Origin: Aminipila sp051883075
Lineage (GTDB): Bacteria > Bacillota > Clostridia > Peptostreptococcales > Anaerovoracaceae
Direction of reading: 5' to 3'
Assembly (NCBI GenBank): GCA_051883075.1
Contig: JBJETA010000123.1
Span: 1-38,204, forward strand
Length of the DNA: 38,204 nt
A program made the position numbers and the translations under genes. Below, piece after piece: positions 8,642 to 15,144 of the stretch. The notes under the pieces were generated by a model, which did no database searches, was not told the origin of the DNA, and saw only the letters and a list, made by a program, of their open reading frames with translations. Each line of letters begins with the position of its first letter. The first letter of the stretch is position 1.

Positions 8642-9274
8642 TTAAACCTTGCTCTGTATAATAATCTGGCTGGCAGGTCTTCCTGTCTCCCTGATTACTA
8701 TATCGCATATTTTCGCAACATCGGACTGGTCAAGTGATTCTTTGTTCACAGTGATATTTACGGCATTATCGGTCAGAAGCACAAGACATTCGGGAAGTCC
8801 CTTTACTGATATAAGATTTTCGATATTCTTTTCCTTCTCCATATAGTCTATTATTTTGAGCTTCTGCTGTGTGGCATTTTCCTTTTCACTTTTGCTTTCA
8901 GCTTCTGCAGCCACATCTGTCAGCATTGATATAACCTGATTCCTGTCATTGTCTATGGTTGACCTTACTTCCTTAAAATACGAATCTGTGTTCGCAAGCT
9001 CTGAGATGTCGTCTGAAGTGACTATTTGTGAAGAGGACATTCCTCCTTCGGTAAGGGCTGTACCGCTATTTTCCGGAACAGAACTGATATTCAGACTGTC
9101 GACAAGAACATCGCCGTCATGCTCCTGCATTTCCTGCTTTTCGTAGTCTACATATTCTGACGATGTTTTTAAGCTCTCTTCTTTGTTCAGTGCCTGGTTT
9201 GCAAAAGCAAGGCAGACTACAAGCACGAGCAGCCCCATGATTGTCATTCTTTTTTTTCTTGAAATTTTATTCAT
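8642..9274 (-). CDS. spoIIIAH: Stage III sporulation protein AH
   Basis: A 210-residue bitopic protein with a single N-terminal membrane segment (about residues 10-27, MTIMGLLVLVVCLAFANQAL), then an acidic linker. A C-terminal YscJ/FliF-like ring-building domain ends in the typical KICDIVIRETGRPASQIIIQ segment. In Bacillus, SpoIIIAH in the mother-cell membrane binds forespore SpoIIQ to build the feeding-tube channel. Length matches the family, so AH appears complete, in contrast to its neighbours AF and AG. Its start overlaps the end of the short AG gene by 8 bases. Confidence 0.9.
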   Translation of the reverse strand: MNKISRKKRMTIMGLLVLVVCLAFANQALNKEESLKTSSEYVDYEKQEMQEHDGDVLVDSLNISSVPENSGTALTEGGMSSSQIVTSDDISELANTDSYFKEVRSTIDNDRNQVISMLTDVAAEAESKSEKENATQQKLKIIDYMEKEKNIENLISVKGLPECLVLLTDNAVNITVNKESLDQSDVAKICDIVIRETGRPASQIIIQSKV

Positions 9275-9479
9275 TCACAAAATCCTCCATTTCCTCATCT
9301 TCAGGAATATTAATAAGTAAATTTACTTCTTCTCCGCCGTTTTCATCCACAATCTGTCTTCTTCCGTCAGTATTGTTTGTCATTACCTTGCAGGTAAGGA
9401 ATATAAGACAGAGAATGACGATTGCAGTCAGGAGCTTATGAAACAATATTTTTAAAATATGCTTATGCCTCCCTTTCAT
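9267..9479 (-). CDS. spoIIIAG: Very short SpoIIIAG-position membrane protein
   Basis: A 70-residue protein with a basic N terminus, one membrane segment (about residues 14-32, KLLTAIVILCLIFLTCKVM) and a short acidic tail. By position between spoIIIAF and spoIIIAH, and by topology, it takes the place of SpoIIIAG. SpoIIIAG proteins are usually about 180-230 residues with a periplasmic-side ring-building domain. That domain is missing, and the 39 bases between AF and AG leave no room for it in another frame, so this is a deletion rather than a simple frameshift. The Shine-Dalgarno before the ATG is weak. The name is positional and function is uncertain. Confidence 0.6.
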   Translation of the reverse strand: MKGRHKHILKILFHKLLTAIVILCLIFLTCKVMTNNTDGRRQIVDENGGEEVNLLINIPEDEEMEDFVNE

Positions 9480-9518
9480 AAATACTTCACAGTTAATATA
9501 TATTTGATGTTTTTTTTC

Positions 9519-9689
9519 TTATTCCAACAATGTAAGCAAAGGAGACAAAATTGTTGCCATTATTACCAGGGAAAAAATAAATTTGATATATCCCTGCATC
9601 TCGCCGGACGGCAGCAACGTTTCAATAAAAGAAAGCGCTACTGTTATTACAAATATGTTTCTGACCCATTCCTTTAAAATATCAATCAT
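9519..9689 (-). CDS. spoIIIAF: SpoIIIAF, membrane part only
   Basis: From the ATG at 9689 the product is 56 residues: MIDILKEWVRNIFVITVALSF, then SGEMQGYIKFIFSLVIMATILSPLL. The conserved WVRNI and GYIKF-type segments and the two membrane helices match the SpoIIIAF N terminus. Family members usually run to about 150-200 residues with a soluble ring-building domain, which is absent here. The start overlaps the spoIIIAE stop (ATGA), indicating coupling. A longer reading to 9773 lies inside spoIIIAE and is not supported. Confidence 0.7.
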   Translation of the reverse strand: MIDILKEWVRNIFVITVALSFIETLLPSGEMQGYIKFIFSLVIMATILSPLLTLLE

Positions 9690-10780
9690 CTCAGCAGACT
9701 TCCTCCCCCTATACCTATTATGACTGTAAGAAAAAGCAGAAACATCAGTGCTCCCAGAAAAAGTATTACGCACATGGTAATGACCGAATTCCCCATTTCG
9801 TTCATACAGCCGGATATTTGTTCATTGCCCAGAGGCTCTGTGAGAATGGCGGTAATCTTATATATTACGGCAATGGCAAGAAGCTTCACAAGAGGAACAA
9901 CAAGTGCTCCAAGTATTAGAATTACTCCTATGATACTGATTCCGTTCTTTATGACATTTATACAGGAAATGACCATGTCTATTGAATCGGCCGCAAAACC
10001 ACCCACTATAGGTATAAAGTTGTTTACGGAATAACGAGCCGTTTTTATTAAAACTCCGTCCGCGGATTGGGAAACGAAACCCTGTATAGTGGTGATTCCG
10101 GCGAAAAAAGTAACACAAAGCCCTGTGGTGAAGGTTGCTGCACCCCGTATAAACACTGCCAGTTTGTTTACATAATTTCTTTCTGTTAAACTGTTAATGA
10201 GGATAAAGATAGATGAAATAAATATTGCAGGCAGAATGAATTTCTGCAGAACTGTGTTAAAAGCCGTTACAGAGCCTGCCATAATAGGATTCAGTACACC
10301 GCCGGCAGTTATACCTCCAAGGCTTATGAGAAGCGGTATCAGTATAGGAAGAAGTATCTGCATGATTGATGCCATAGTGTTGATGGTATCGCTGCACATG
10401 TTGTAGGTCTGGGAAAAGTTTTTCAGGCACAGACCTATGACAAAGCAGCTGCATACTATGATTCCTAACCTTGAAACGGCTTTGTTTCCGAAGGAATTAG
10501 ACAGATTCGAAAGCAGGCCTATTACAATACATACAGTTACGATTTGTATACCGAGTATAAGGCTGCTTTTCATTTCATAGAGAAACAAATCCGTGAAGCT
10601 CTGTATCATGGTCTGTGAATCAAATATGGATTCTCCGTTTATGGTATTTTTTATAATGTCCTCTATGGTGAGATTCGGGACAAGTCCCCCGCTTTCAAGT
10701 GAAGCCTCCTCCATGATTTTTTCAAGCTCTGAAAGCTCCATGTCTTCCAGCTGTTCCTGTATAATGCTTTCGTAATCCAT
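9686..10780 (-). CDS. spoIIIAE: Stage III sporulation protein AE
   Basis: From the ATG at 10780 the protein has 364 residues, near the usual 380-400. It begins MDYESIIQEQLEDMELSELEKIMEE, then has several membrane spans including GGITAGGVLNPIMAG, TTGLCVTFFAGITTIQGFVS and NNFIPIVGGFAADSID, which are family hallmarks. SpoIIIAE is a polytopic mother-cell membrane component of the SpoIIIA-SpoIIQ complex. AAAGGGGAG lies about 8 bases upstream. It is the first gene of the operon here: the preceding sequence is the iscU terminator, so spoIIIAA-AD are not in this locus. An extended reading to 11017 runs through the terminator into iscU and is rejected. Confidence 0.93.
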   Translation of the reverse strand: MDYESIIQEQLEDMELSELEKIMEEASLESGGLVPNLTIEDIIKNTINGESIFDSQTMIQSFTDLFLYEMKSSLILGIQIVTVCIVIGLLSNLSNSFGNKAVSRLGIIVCSCFVIGLCLKNFSQTYNMCSDTINTMASIMQILLPILIPLLISLGGITAGGVLNPIMAGSVTAFNTVLQKFILPAIFISSIFILINSLTERNYVNKLAVFIRGAATFTTGLCVTFFAGITTIQGFVSQSADGVLIKTARYSVNNFIPIVGGFAADSIDMVISCINVIKNGISIIGVILILGALVVPLVKLLAIAVIYKITAILTEPLGNEQISGCMNEMGNSVITMCVILFLGALMFLLFLTVIIGIGGGSLLR

Positions 10781-10838
10781 AGCTTTTCTCCCCTTTGTCC
10801 ATGTTTTACATATATATTTCAGAAACAGGATTTTATGC

Positions 10839-10873
10839 AAAAAAAATACCGGTTGAATTTTCAACCGGTATTT
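10839..10873 (-). terminator. Strong intrinsic terminator of iscS-iscU
   Basis: A 14-bp perfect inverted repeat (AAATACCGGTTGAA at 10844-10857 and its complement at 10860-10873) with a 2-base centre, followed on the minus strand by eight T. It separates iscU from spoIIIAE. The 58 bases between it and the spoIIIAE start must hold the spoIIIAE promoter. The sequence GCATAAAA near 10831-10838 followed by an AT-rich ATATATAT could be a sigma-E-type site but is weak. Confidence 0.92.
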
Positions 10874-10898
10874 GGGTAAAACTTTATTTAATTTAAGC

Positions 10899-11348
10899 TT
10901 ATTCTTCTTCAATATCGTGATGATCGTCTTCGTCTGCGTTAGGATCGAAGCCTTCCAGTCCCTTATATTCTTTGCCTGTTTTCTGTGCGTAGTCATAAAT
11001 TGCGGATTTGATAGCATGGTCAGCCAATACTGAACAGTGAATCTTTACTGCAGGAAGACCGCCAAGTTCGTCTATAATCTGCTTGTTTGTAATAGCAAGA
11101 GCTTCTTCAACTGTCTTTCCTATAATCATATCAGTAGCAACACTTGAAGATGCAATAGCCGATCCGCAGCCGAAAGTCTTGAACTTTGCATCACGAATGA
11201 CATCGTTTTCATCAACCTTGATGTCTATTTTCATCATATCTCCGCAGACAGGGCTTCCGTAAGTGCCTGAACCGTCTGCATTTTCAATTTCTCCAACATT
11301 GTGTGGATTCATAAAATGATCCATTACTTTATCATTGTACATTGCCAT
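10899..11348 (-). CDS. iscU: Fe-S cluster scaffold protein IscU/NifU N-terminal type
   Basis: A 149-residue scaffold starting MAMYNDKVMDHFMNPHNVGEIE. The three cluster-binding Cys lie in SPVCGD, FGCGSA and IHCSVLA, with the Asp of CGD also present, as required for cluster assembly. The protein ends in an acidic tail rich in Asp, Glu and His. It receives sulfur from IscS, encoded immediately upstream. The start is ambiguous: ATG at 11348 and at 11342 are both near AAAGG. A TTG at 11360 overlaps the iscS stop and sits too close to the ribosome site. Confidence 0.93.
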   Translation of the reverse strand: MAMYNDKVMDHFMNPHNVGEIENADGSGTYGSPVCGDMMKIDIKVDENDVIRDAKFKTFGCGSAIASSSVATDMIIGKTVEEALAITNKQIIDELGGLPAVKIHCSVLADHAIKSAIYDYAQKTGKEYKGLEGFDPNADEDDHHDIEEE

Positions 11349-11353
11349 ATCTG

Positions 11354-12523
11354 TTACCAACCTTTCACTTCTGATACAGAAGATATATTTCTTAATTTGC
11401 TTACAACCTCAGCAAGCTCGTTTACAACATAGTCGATATCTTCCTTTGTTGTAGGATCTCCTATAGTAAATCTCAGTGAGCCGTGAATCTTTTCTACAGG
11501 GATTCCAATTGCTGATAAAACGTGTGAAGGTACAAGTGAAGCTGATGAACATGCAGAACCTGTTGAGACTGCGATACCCCTCATATCAAGGTAAAGAAGC
11601 ATAGCCTCACCTTCAATGAATTCAAATGTAAGGTTTGCATTGCCCGGATGTCTGTGTTCTTTGCTTCCGTTAAGTGTAACATGCGGAATCTTGGACATTA
11701 CCTGATCTACAAAATAATTTCTCAATGTGCTGACCTTTTCAATGTGCTCATCAAGATGTTCCCTTGCAATTTCTGCAGCCTTACCGAAGCCTACGATACC
11801 GGGAAGATTTTCAGTACCGGCTCTTTTTTTGCTTTCCTGAGCTCCGCCGTGCATATAATTTGAAATTTTAACGCCCTTTCTCATGTAAAGAGCTCCGACG
11901 CCTTTAGGACCGTAAATCTTATGTGATGACATGGACATGAGGTCAACACCCAGGTCCTTTACATCTATGTGAACATTTCCGAGAGCTTGTACAGCATCTG
12001 TGTGGAATAAAATGCCGTGCTCCTTAGCTATGGCAGCAAGCTCTTTGATTGGCTGTATTGTACCGATTTCATTATTTACAAACATGATGCTTATAAGTAT
12101 TGTTTTATCGGTAATGGCTGCCTTTAAGCTTTCCGGATTTACCCTTCCGTCGGATTCTACATCGAGATAAGTTACATCATAGCCGTGCTTTTCAAGGTAT
12201 TCACATGAATGAAGCATTGCATGGTGTTCAATCTTTGTTGTGATGATATGATTTCCTTTTTCCTTCAATGCATCAGCAGCTCCAAGCACAGCCCAGTTGT
12301 CTGCTTCAGTTCCTGTTGAAGTAAAGAAGATTTCGCGTTCATTTGCATTGATTAGCTGCGCTACCTGTCCTCTGGCTTTTTCAATAGCTTCTCTTGATGC
12401 AGCACCTACTGTATATAAACTTGAAGGATTCCCGAATTTTTCTGTGAAATAAGGAATCATCTCTTTTAAAACGTCTTCCTTAACGGGAGTCGTTGCTGAA
12501 TAGTCTAAATATACCTGTCGCAT
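11354..12523 (-). CDS. iscS: Cysteine desulfurase IscS/NifS
   Basis: A 389-residue class V PLP enzyme that takes sulfur from cysteine, leaving alanine, and hands it to IscU. Visible are YLDYSATTP at the start, TSTGTEADN at 68-76, HHAML at 100-104, HTDAVQ at 174-179 and SSHKIYGPKG with Schiff-base Lys202. RAGTEN at 234-239 and the mobile-loop Cys325 in TGSACSS complete the set. The short loop marks a group I (IscS/NifS) enzyme. AAAAAGGAG precedes the ATG. No IscR gene lies upstream in this window. Confidence 0.95.
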   Translation of the reverse strand: MRQVYLDYSATTPVKEDVLKEMIPYFTEKFGNPSSLYTVGAASREAIEKARGQVAQLINANEREIFFTSTGTEADNWAVLGAADALKEKGNHIITTKIEHHAMLHSCEYLEKHGYDVTYLDVESDGRVNPESLKAAITDKTILISIMFVNNEIGTIQPIKELAAIAKEHGILFHTDAVQALGNVHIDVKDLGVDLMSMSSHKIYGPKGVGALYMRKGVKISNYMHGGAQESKKRAGTENLPGIVGFGKAAEIAREHLDEHIEKVSTLRNYFVDQVMSKIPHVTLNGSKEHRHPGNANLTFEFIEGEAMLLYLDMRGIAVSTGSACSSASLVPSHVLSAIGIPVEKIHGSLRFTIGDPTTKEDIDYVVNELAEVVSKLRNISSVSEVKGW

Positions 12524-12549
12524 AACTTGCTCCTTTTTCTATGTCTAAA

Positions 12550-12574
12550 ATTGGATTTCCAATATATTATTATA
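12550..12574 (-). promoter_or_regulatory. Candidate iscS promoter -10 with overlapping palindrome
   Basis: On the minus strand TATAAT lies at 12569-12574. The palindrome ATTGGA-AA-TCCAAT lies at 12550-12563, about where transcription would begin. This is a plausible operator for iscSU, but no convincing -35 was found and the binding protein is unknown. Confidence 0.4.
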
Positions 12575-12632
12575 CCAACATTTACAAAAATATAAACACT
12601 TTTTTTTGATTTCCTACTAAAATGGTGTGAAA

Positions 12633-13088
12633 TTAAACAGGGTTAAAACACGAAAGCTTATATTCTTCATTTACCTTTTTCATTACAATATGATAGCTTC
12701 CCCTCATAAAATAATCTGAATCAGAGCCACGCATTTCCCACAGTATATCAGCTTCATATGTGAGGTATTCCAGAAAATTTTTCTTTACACACAGATTAGT
12801 GACCGACATATTTTTTACAAAATCCATATCGGTGTTTTCCCATGCACGAAGCTGCTGTATGTCTTCTGTAAGAAGCGGATATGTTTCTATTTTTTCCAGT
12901 TGCTTTTCCGCATCTTCTTTCGTTATTTTGCTATAAAAAGCATCCTGAAGTATATCGGTGCGCTGTTTTAAAACAGAGGTTACTATATCCTCTTGGTTTA
13001 TCTGGGTAAAACCAGAAAACATACTGACAATAATGATTAATGCGGCGCAAAGAACTGCAAATGCTATGCTCCGTTTTCTCTTTTGCAA
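12633..13088 (-). CDS. Secreted or membrane-anchored protein of unknown function
   Basis: The 151-residue protein starts at TTG with AGGGGAG 6 bases upstream. A basic N terminus (QKRKR) precedes a hydrophobic segment at about 8-27, so it is exported with an uncleaved anchor or a signal peptide. The soluble part is mixed helical, Glu/Lys-rich, and ends FMRGSYHIVMKKVNEEYKLSCFNPV, which looks like the beta-rich end of an NTF2-like or lipoprotein domain. No catalytic motif is visible and I do not recognise a family. It lies alone between UPF0291 and iscS; nothing in the context fixes a role. Confidence 0.7.
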   Translation of the reverse strand: MQKRKRSIAFAVLCAALIIIVSMFSGFTQINQEDIVTSVLKQRTDILQDAFYSKITKEDAEKQLEKIETYPLLTEDIQQLRAWENTDMDFVKNMSVTNLCVKKNFLEYLTYEADILWEMRGSDSDYFMRGSYHIVMKKVNEEYKLSCFNPV

Positions 13089-13177
13089 AGCAATCTCCCC
13101 TTTTGTTTACATAATTATTTTTTGGTAATGTAAAGAATTAAAAAAAATAAAAGCCTTTAGCTACCTGTTTTAAGTAT

Positions 13178-13222
13178 AAAAAAAGAACAGCAAAATTTTT
13201 GTTGTTTTTCGCTGTTCCTTTA
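13178..13222 (-). terminator. Terminator after UPF0291 gene
   Basis: On the minus strand GAACAGC pairs with GCTGTTC around an A/T-rich inner loop, then TTTTTTT follows. It lies directly downstream of the UPF0291 coding region. The remaining bases to 13088 hold the ribosome site of the next gene and AT-rich sequence. Confidence 0.8.
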
Positions 13223-13230
13223 TAAAAAAT

Positions 13231-13449
13231 TTAATTCATTTTCTTTTTACTTTCGACCTTTTTATCAACATCTTCAACAAATTCGATGTTTTCAAGCTGT
13301 TGCTTGAAGTTTGCCCTGAAGGCTTTTAGATATTCCTGTCTGAGCTTATGCTGTTCCTCTTTCTCGGCTTCTGAAAGTCCAACGGTTTTGGATTTTCTGG
13401 CAAGAGCGTTTATCTTATCCACAAGCTCTTTTGTAATCATATTCTGCAT
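13231..13449 (-). CDS. UPF0291/DUF896 family protein (YnzC-like)
   Basis: A 72-residue protein with the DUF896 signature: ITKELVDKINALARKSKTVGLSEAEKEEQHKLRQEYLKAFR, then NFKQQLENIEFVE. The fold is a two-helix hairpin. Members such as Bacillus YnzC are small cytosolic proteins with no settled function, sometimes linked to the SOS-gene neighbourhood. AAGGA precedes the ATG. It follows the recombinase-like gene closely (16 bases between stop and start) and is followed by a terminator, so the two may be co-transcribed. Confidence 0.88.
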   Translation of the reverse strand: MQNMITKELVDKINALARKSKTVGLSEAEKEEQHKLRQEYLKAFRANFKQQLENIEFVEDVDKKVESKKKMN

Positions 13450-13465
13450 GATGAATTCCTTCTCC

Positions 13466-14026
13466 TTATATTTCCTTTTTTGCTCGTATTAAAGTACTTT
13501 TGCTGATACCTGTCTGTTCCTCTACATATTTATAGCTGTTGGTTTTCAGCATTTCAAGTGCGTTATCTATCTCATTCTGAGTGAATTTCTTCGGACGCCC
13601 TTCTTTAAAACCGGATTTGCTTTTTGCAATAGCCTTTCCGACCTGGGTTCTTTCAATCATCATGGACTTATCAAATTCAGCAAGTGCATTCAATATGTTC
13701 ATAATATTTCGTCCGTTGTAGGTATTATCAATCATACCGATATTTATAATATTGATACGAATATTCTTTTTCAATGCCTCTTCTATGAGAACAATCGCAT
13801 CCTTTATTGTGCCGCAAAACCTGTCAAGCTTTGAAACAACAATAGTATCGCCGCTGTACATCTTAGAAATATTTTCCCGCAGAACCGGTCTTATTTTAGG
13901 ATCTTCATAATGCTCTATTATCATGCTTGCGCTGGGATATCGCTGCTTTATGAGTTTTGTCTGTTCTTCTATTGAGCCCGCTTCGAACTGTCCTCTTGCT
14001 GAAATACTGGCATATCCGTAAATCAT
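13466..14026 (-). CDS. Serine recombinase (resolvase/invertase)-like protein with altered active site
   Basis: From the ATG at 14026 the protein has 186 residues. It has a resolvase N-terminal domain (MIYGYASISARGQ, then IRPVLRENI, VVSKLDR) and the long helix ending MMIERT. A C-terminal helix-turn-helix follows (KKFTQNEIDNALEML, VEEQTGISKSTLIRA). The nucleophile-position Ser9 is present. Compared with gamma-delta resolvase, Arg8 is Ser7 here, Arg71 after KLDR is Gly, and the Glu118-Arg119 pair is Asp-Lys. Catalysis may therefore be weak or lost and the protein may act as a DNA binder. AAAGGTG precedes the start; in-frame ATGs at 14032 and 14071 are less well placed. It lies just after spo0A with its own strong promoter. 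Confidence 0.82.
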   Translation of the reverse strand: MIYGYASISARGQFEAGSIEEQTKLIKQRYPSASMIIEHYEDPKIRPVLRENISKMYSGDTIVVSKLDRFCGTIKDAIVLIEEALKKNIRINIINIGMIDNTYNGRNIMNILNALAEFDKSMMIERTQVGKAIAKSKSGFKEGRPKKFTQNEIDNALEMLKTNSYKYVEEQTGISKSTLIRAKKEI

Positions 14027-14040
14027 ACTCATCACCTTTC

Positions 14041-14063
14041 TAAGTTTTGAACATAAGTTTTGA
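14041..14063. repeat. 10-bp direct repeat in the recombinase-like gene leader
   Basis: TAAGTTTTGA occurs at 14041-14050 and 14054-14063, a 13-base period, between the promoter and the start codon of the recombinase-like gene. Such a paired site in a leader could be a binding site for its own product or another regulator. Confidence 0.6.
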
Positions 14064-14079
14064 CACGACAATATACCTT

Positions 14080-14109
14080 ATTATACAATACATATCTGAG
14101 TACTGTCAA
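14080..14109 (-). promoter_or_regulatory. Consensus sigma-A promoter of the recombinase-like gene
   Basis: On the minus strand TTGACA (14104-14109) and TATAAT (14080-14085), both perfect, are separated by 18 bases. The spacing and hexamers predict strong constitutive expression unless repressed. It lies between the spo0A stop and the recombinase-like gene, and no clear spo0A terminator precedes it. Confidence 0.8.
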
Positions 14110-14141
14110 CAGCAGGGTCAGGACAACAGGGCTTCATCAGT

Positions 14142-14942
14142 TTAGGAAATCTTTCTTTCAAGTCTGAGCTTGTCGGCAATGATAGCAATAAACTCTGAGT
14201 TTGTAGGCTTACCTTTATCTGTATGTACAGTGTAGCCGAATAAAGTGTTTATTGTCTCTATCTTTCCCCTGTTCCATGCAACCTCTATTGCATGACGGAT
14301 AGCTCTTTCAACACGGCTTGGAGTTGTATTGTTAAGCTTTGCGATAGCGGGATACAGTTCTTTTGTAACTGCGCCAAGCAGATCCATGTCATCAACTACC
14401 ATAGTGATTGCATCTCTCAGATACTGGTATCCTTTTATATGTGCAGGAACACCTATTTCGTGTATGATATTGGTAATGTCCACCTCCAGGTCATTACATT
14501 GCTTATCTGAGTTGATATTGATAACATTTCTTACATTTGCAAGCCTGCCGCTGACTTCTTCTTCCTCGTCATTGAACATCTGGTTGATTCTCTTTGATAA
14601 AACCTCAAGATTAAAAGGCTTTACAAGATAATATTCGGCTCCCAGCTTGATAGCCTTCTGGGTTATCGATTCCTGCCCTACAGCGGAAAGCATAATTGTT
14701 TTAGGATACTTTGGAAGCTCCATATTGTTAATGTTTTCAAGGACCCCCAGACCGTCAAGATGAGGCATAATCATGTCCAGTATAAGAACATCAGGAGTAT
14801 GCTTTTTTACACAGTCCACAGTCTGAAGTCCATCGTTTGCCACAAAAGCAATCTCGATATTTTCCTGTTCCTCAAAATAGTCATTCAGGATTTCACAAAA
14901 ATCTTTGTTATCATCTGCAATACCAACGGTTATTTTTGTCAT
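14142..14942 (-). CDS. spo0A: Sporulation master regulator Spo0A
   Basis: A 266-residue response regulator. The receiver domain has the acidic pair Asp10/Asp11, phosphoacceptor Asp56 in LILDMIMP, and the conserved YYLVKPF Lys. A C-terminal DNA-binding effector domain carries the diagnostic TTPSRVERAIRHAIEVAWNRG and NTLFGYTV segments. Phospho-Spo0A binds 0A boxes to start sporulation and switch off growth genes. AGGGGG lies about 8 bases upstream of the ATG. In Bacillus spo0A directly follows spoIVB; here about 7 kb of transport and metabolic genes separates them. Confidence 0.98.
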   Translation of the reverse strand: MTKITVGIADDNKDFCEILNDYFEEQENIEIAFVANDGLQTVDCVKKHTPDVLILDMIMPHLDGLGVLENINNMELPKYPKTIMLSAVGQESITQKAIKLGAEYYLVKPFNLEVLSKRINQMFNDEEEEVSGRLANVRNVININSDKQCNDLEVDITNIIHEIGVPAHIKGYQYLRDAITMVVDDMDLLGAVTKELYPAIAKLNNTTPSRVERAIRHAIEVAWNRGKIETINTLFGYTVHTDKGKPTNSEFIAIIADKLRLERKIS

Positions 14943-15079
14943 AAGATGTCCCCCTATCTTTTTTAATAATCTATGCGATTATTTAATTATTTACAAGAAT
15001 TTTGACAAGTATAATTTATACTTTTTCTCTTTTCTGTGCAACAAGAATTCTCAAAAAATTCACGCAAGTCCCGAGGGTT

Positions 15080-15115
15080 TACGACAAAATTCGACAAATT
15101 TCAGGACAATCCTTT
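15080..15115 (-). promoter_or_regulatory. spo0A sigma-H promoter with overlapping 0A boxes
   Basis: On the minus strand AAAGGATTG (15107-15115), an 11-base spacer and GTCGAAT (15089-15095) match the sigma-H consensus RnAGGAWWW, N11-12, RnnGAAT with one mismatch. A perfect 0A box TGTCGAA (15090-15096) overlaps the -10, and a 5/7 copy TGTCGTA (15080-15086) lies 10 bases downstream. This fits sigma-H-driven, Spo0A-feedback-controlled expression as in Bacillus. Direction and distance (about 140 bases to the start) suit spo0A. Confidence 0.75.
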
Positions 15116-15144
15116 TTTTACCCCTTTTTTTCAATTAAAGGACG

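Noticed and set aside
10781..11017. N-terminal extension of SpoIIIAE
   Set aside because: It would translate back through the perfect terminator and into iscU; the ATG at 10780 has a good ribosome site and the conserved start.
14110..14141. Terminator directly after spo0A
   Set aside because: Short CAGGG repeats are present but no stem with a T-tract; transcription may continue into the recombinase-like gene.
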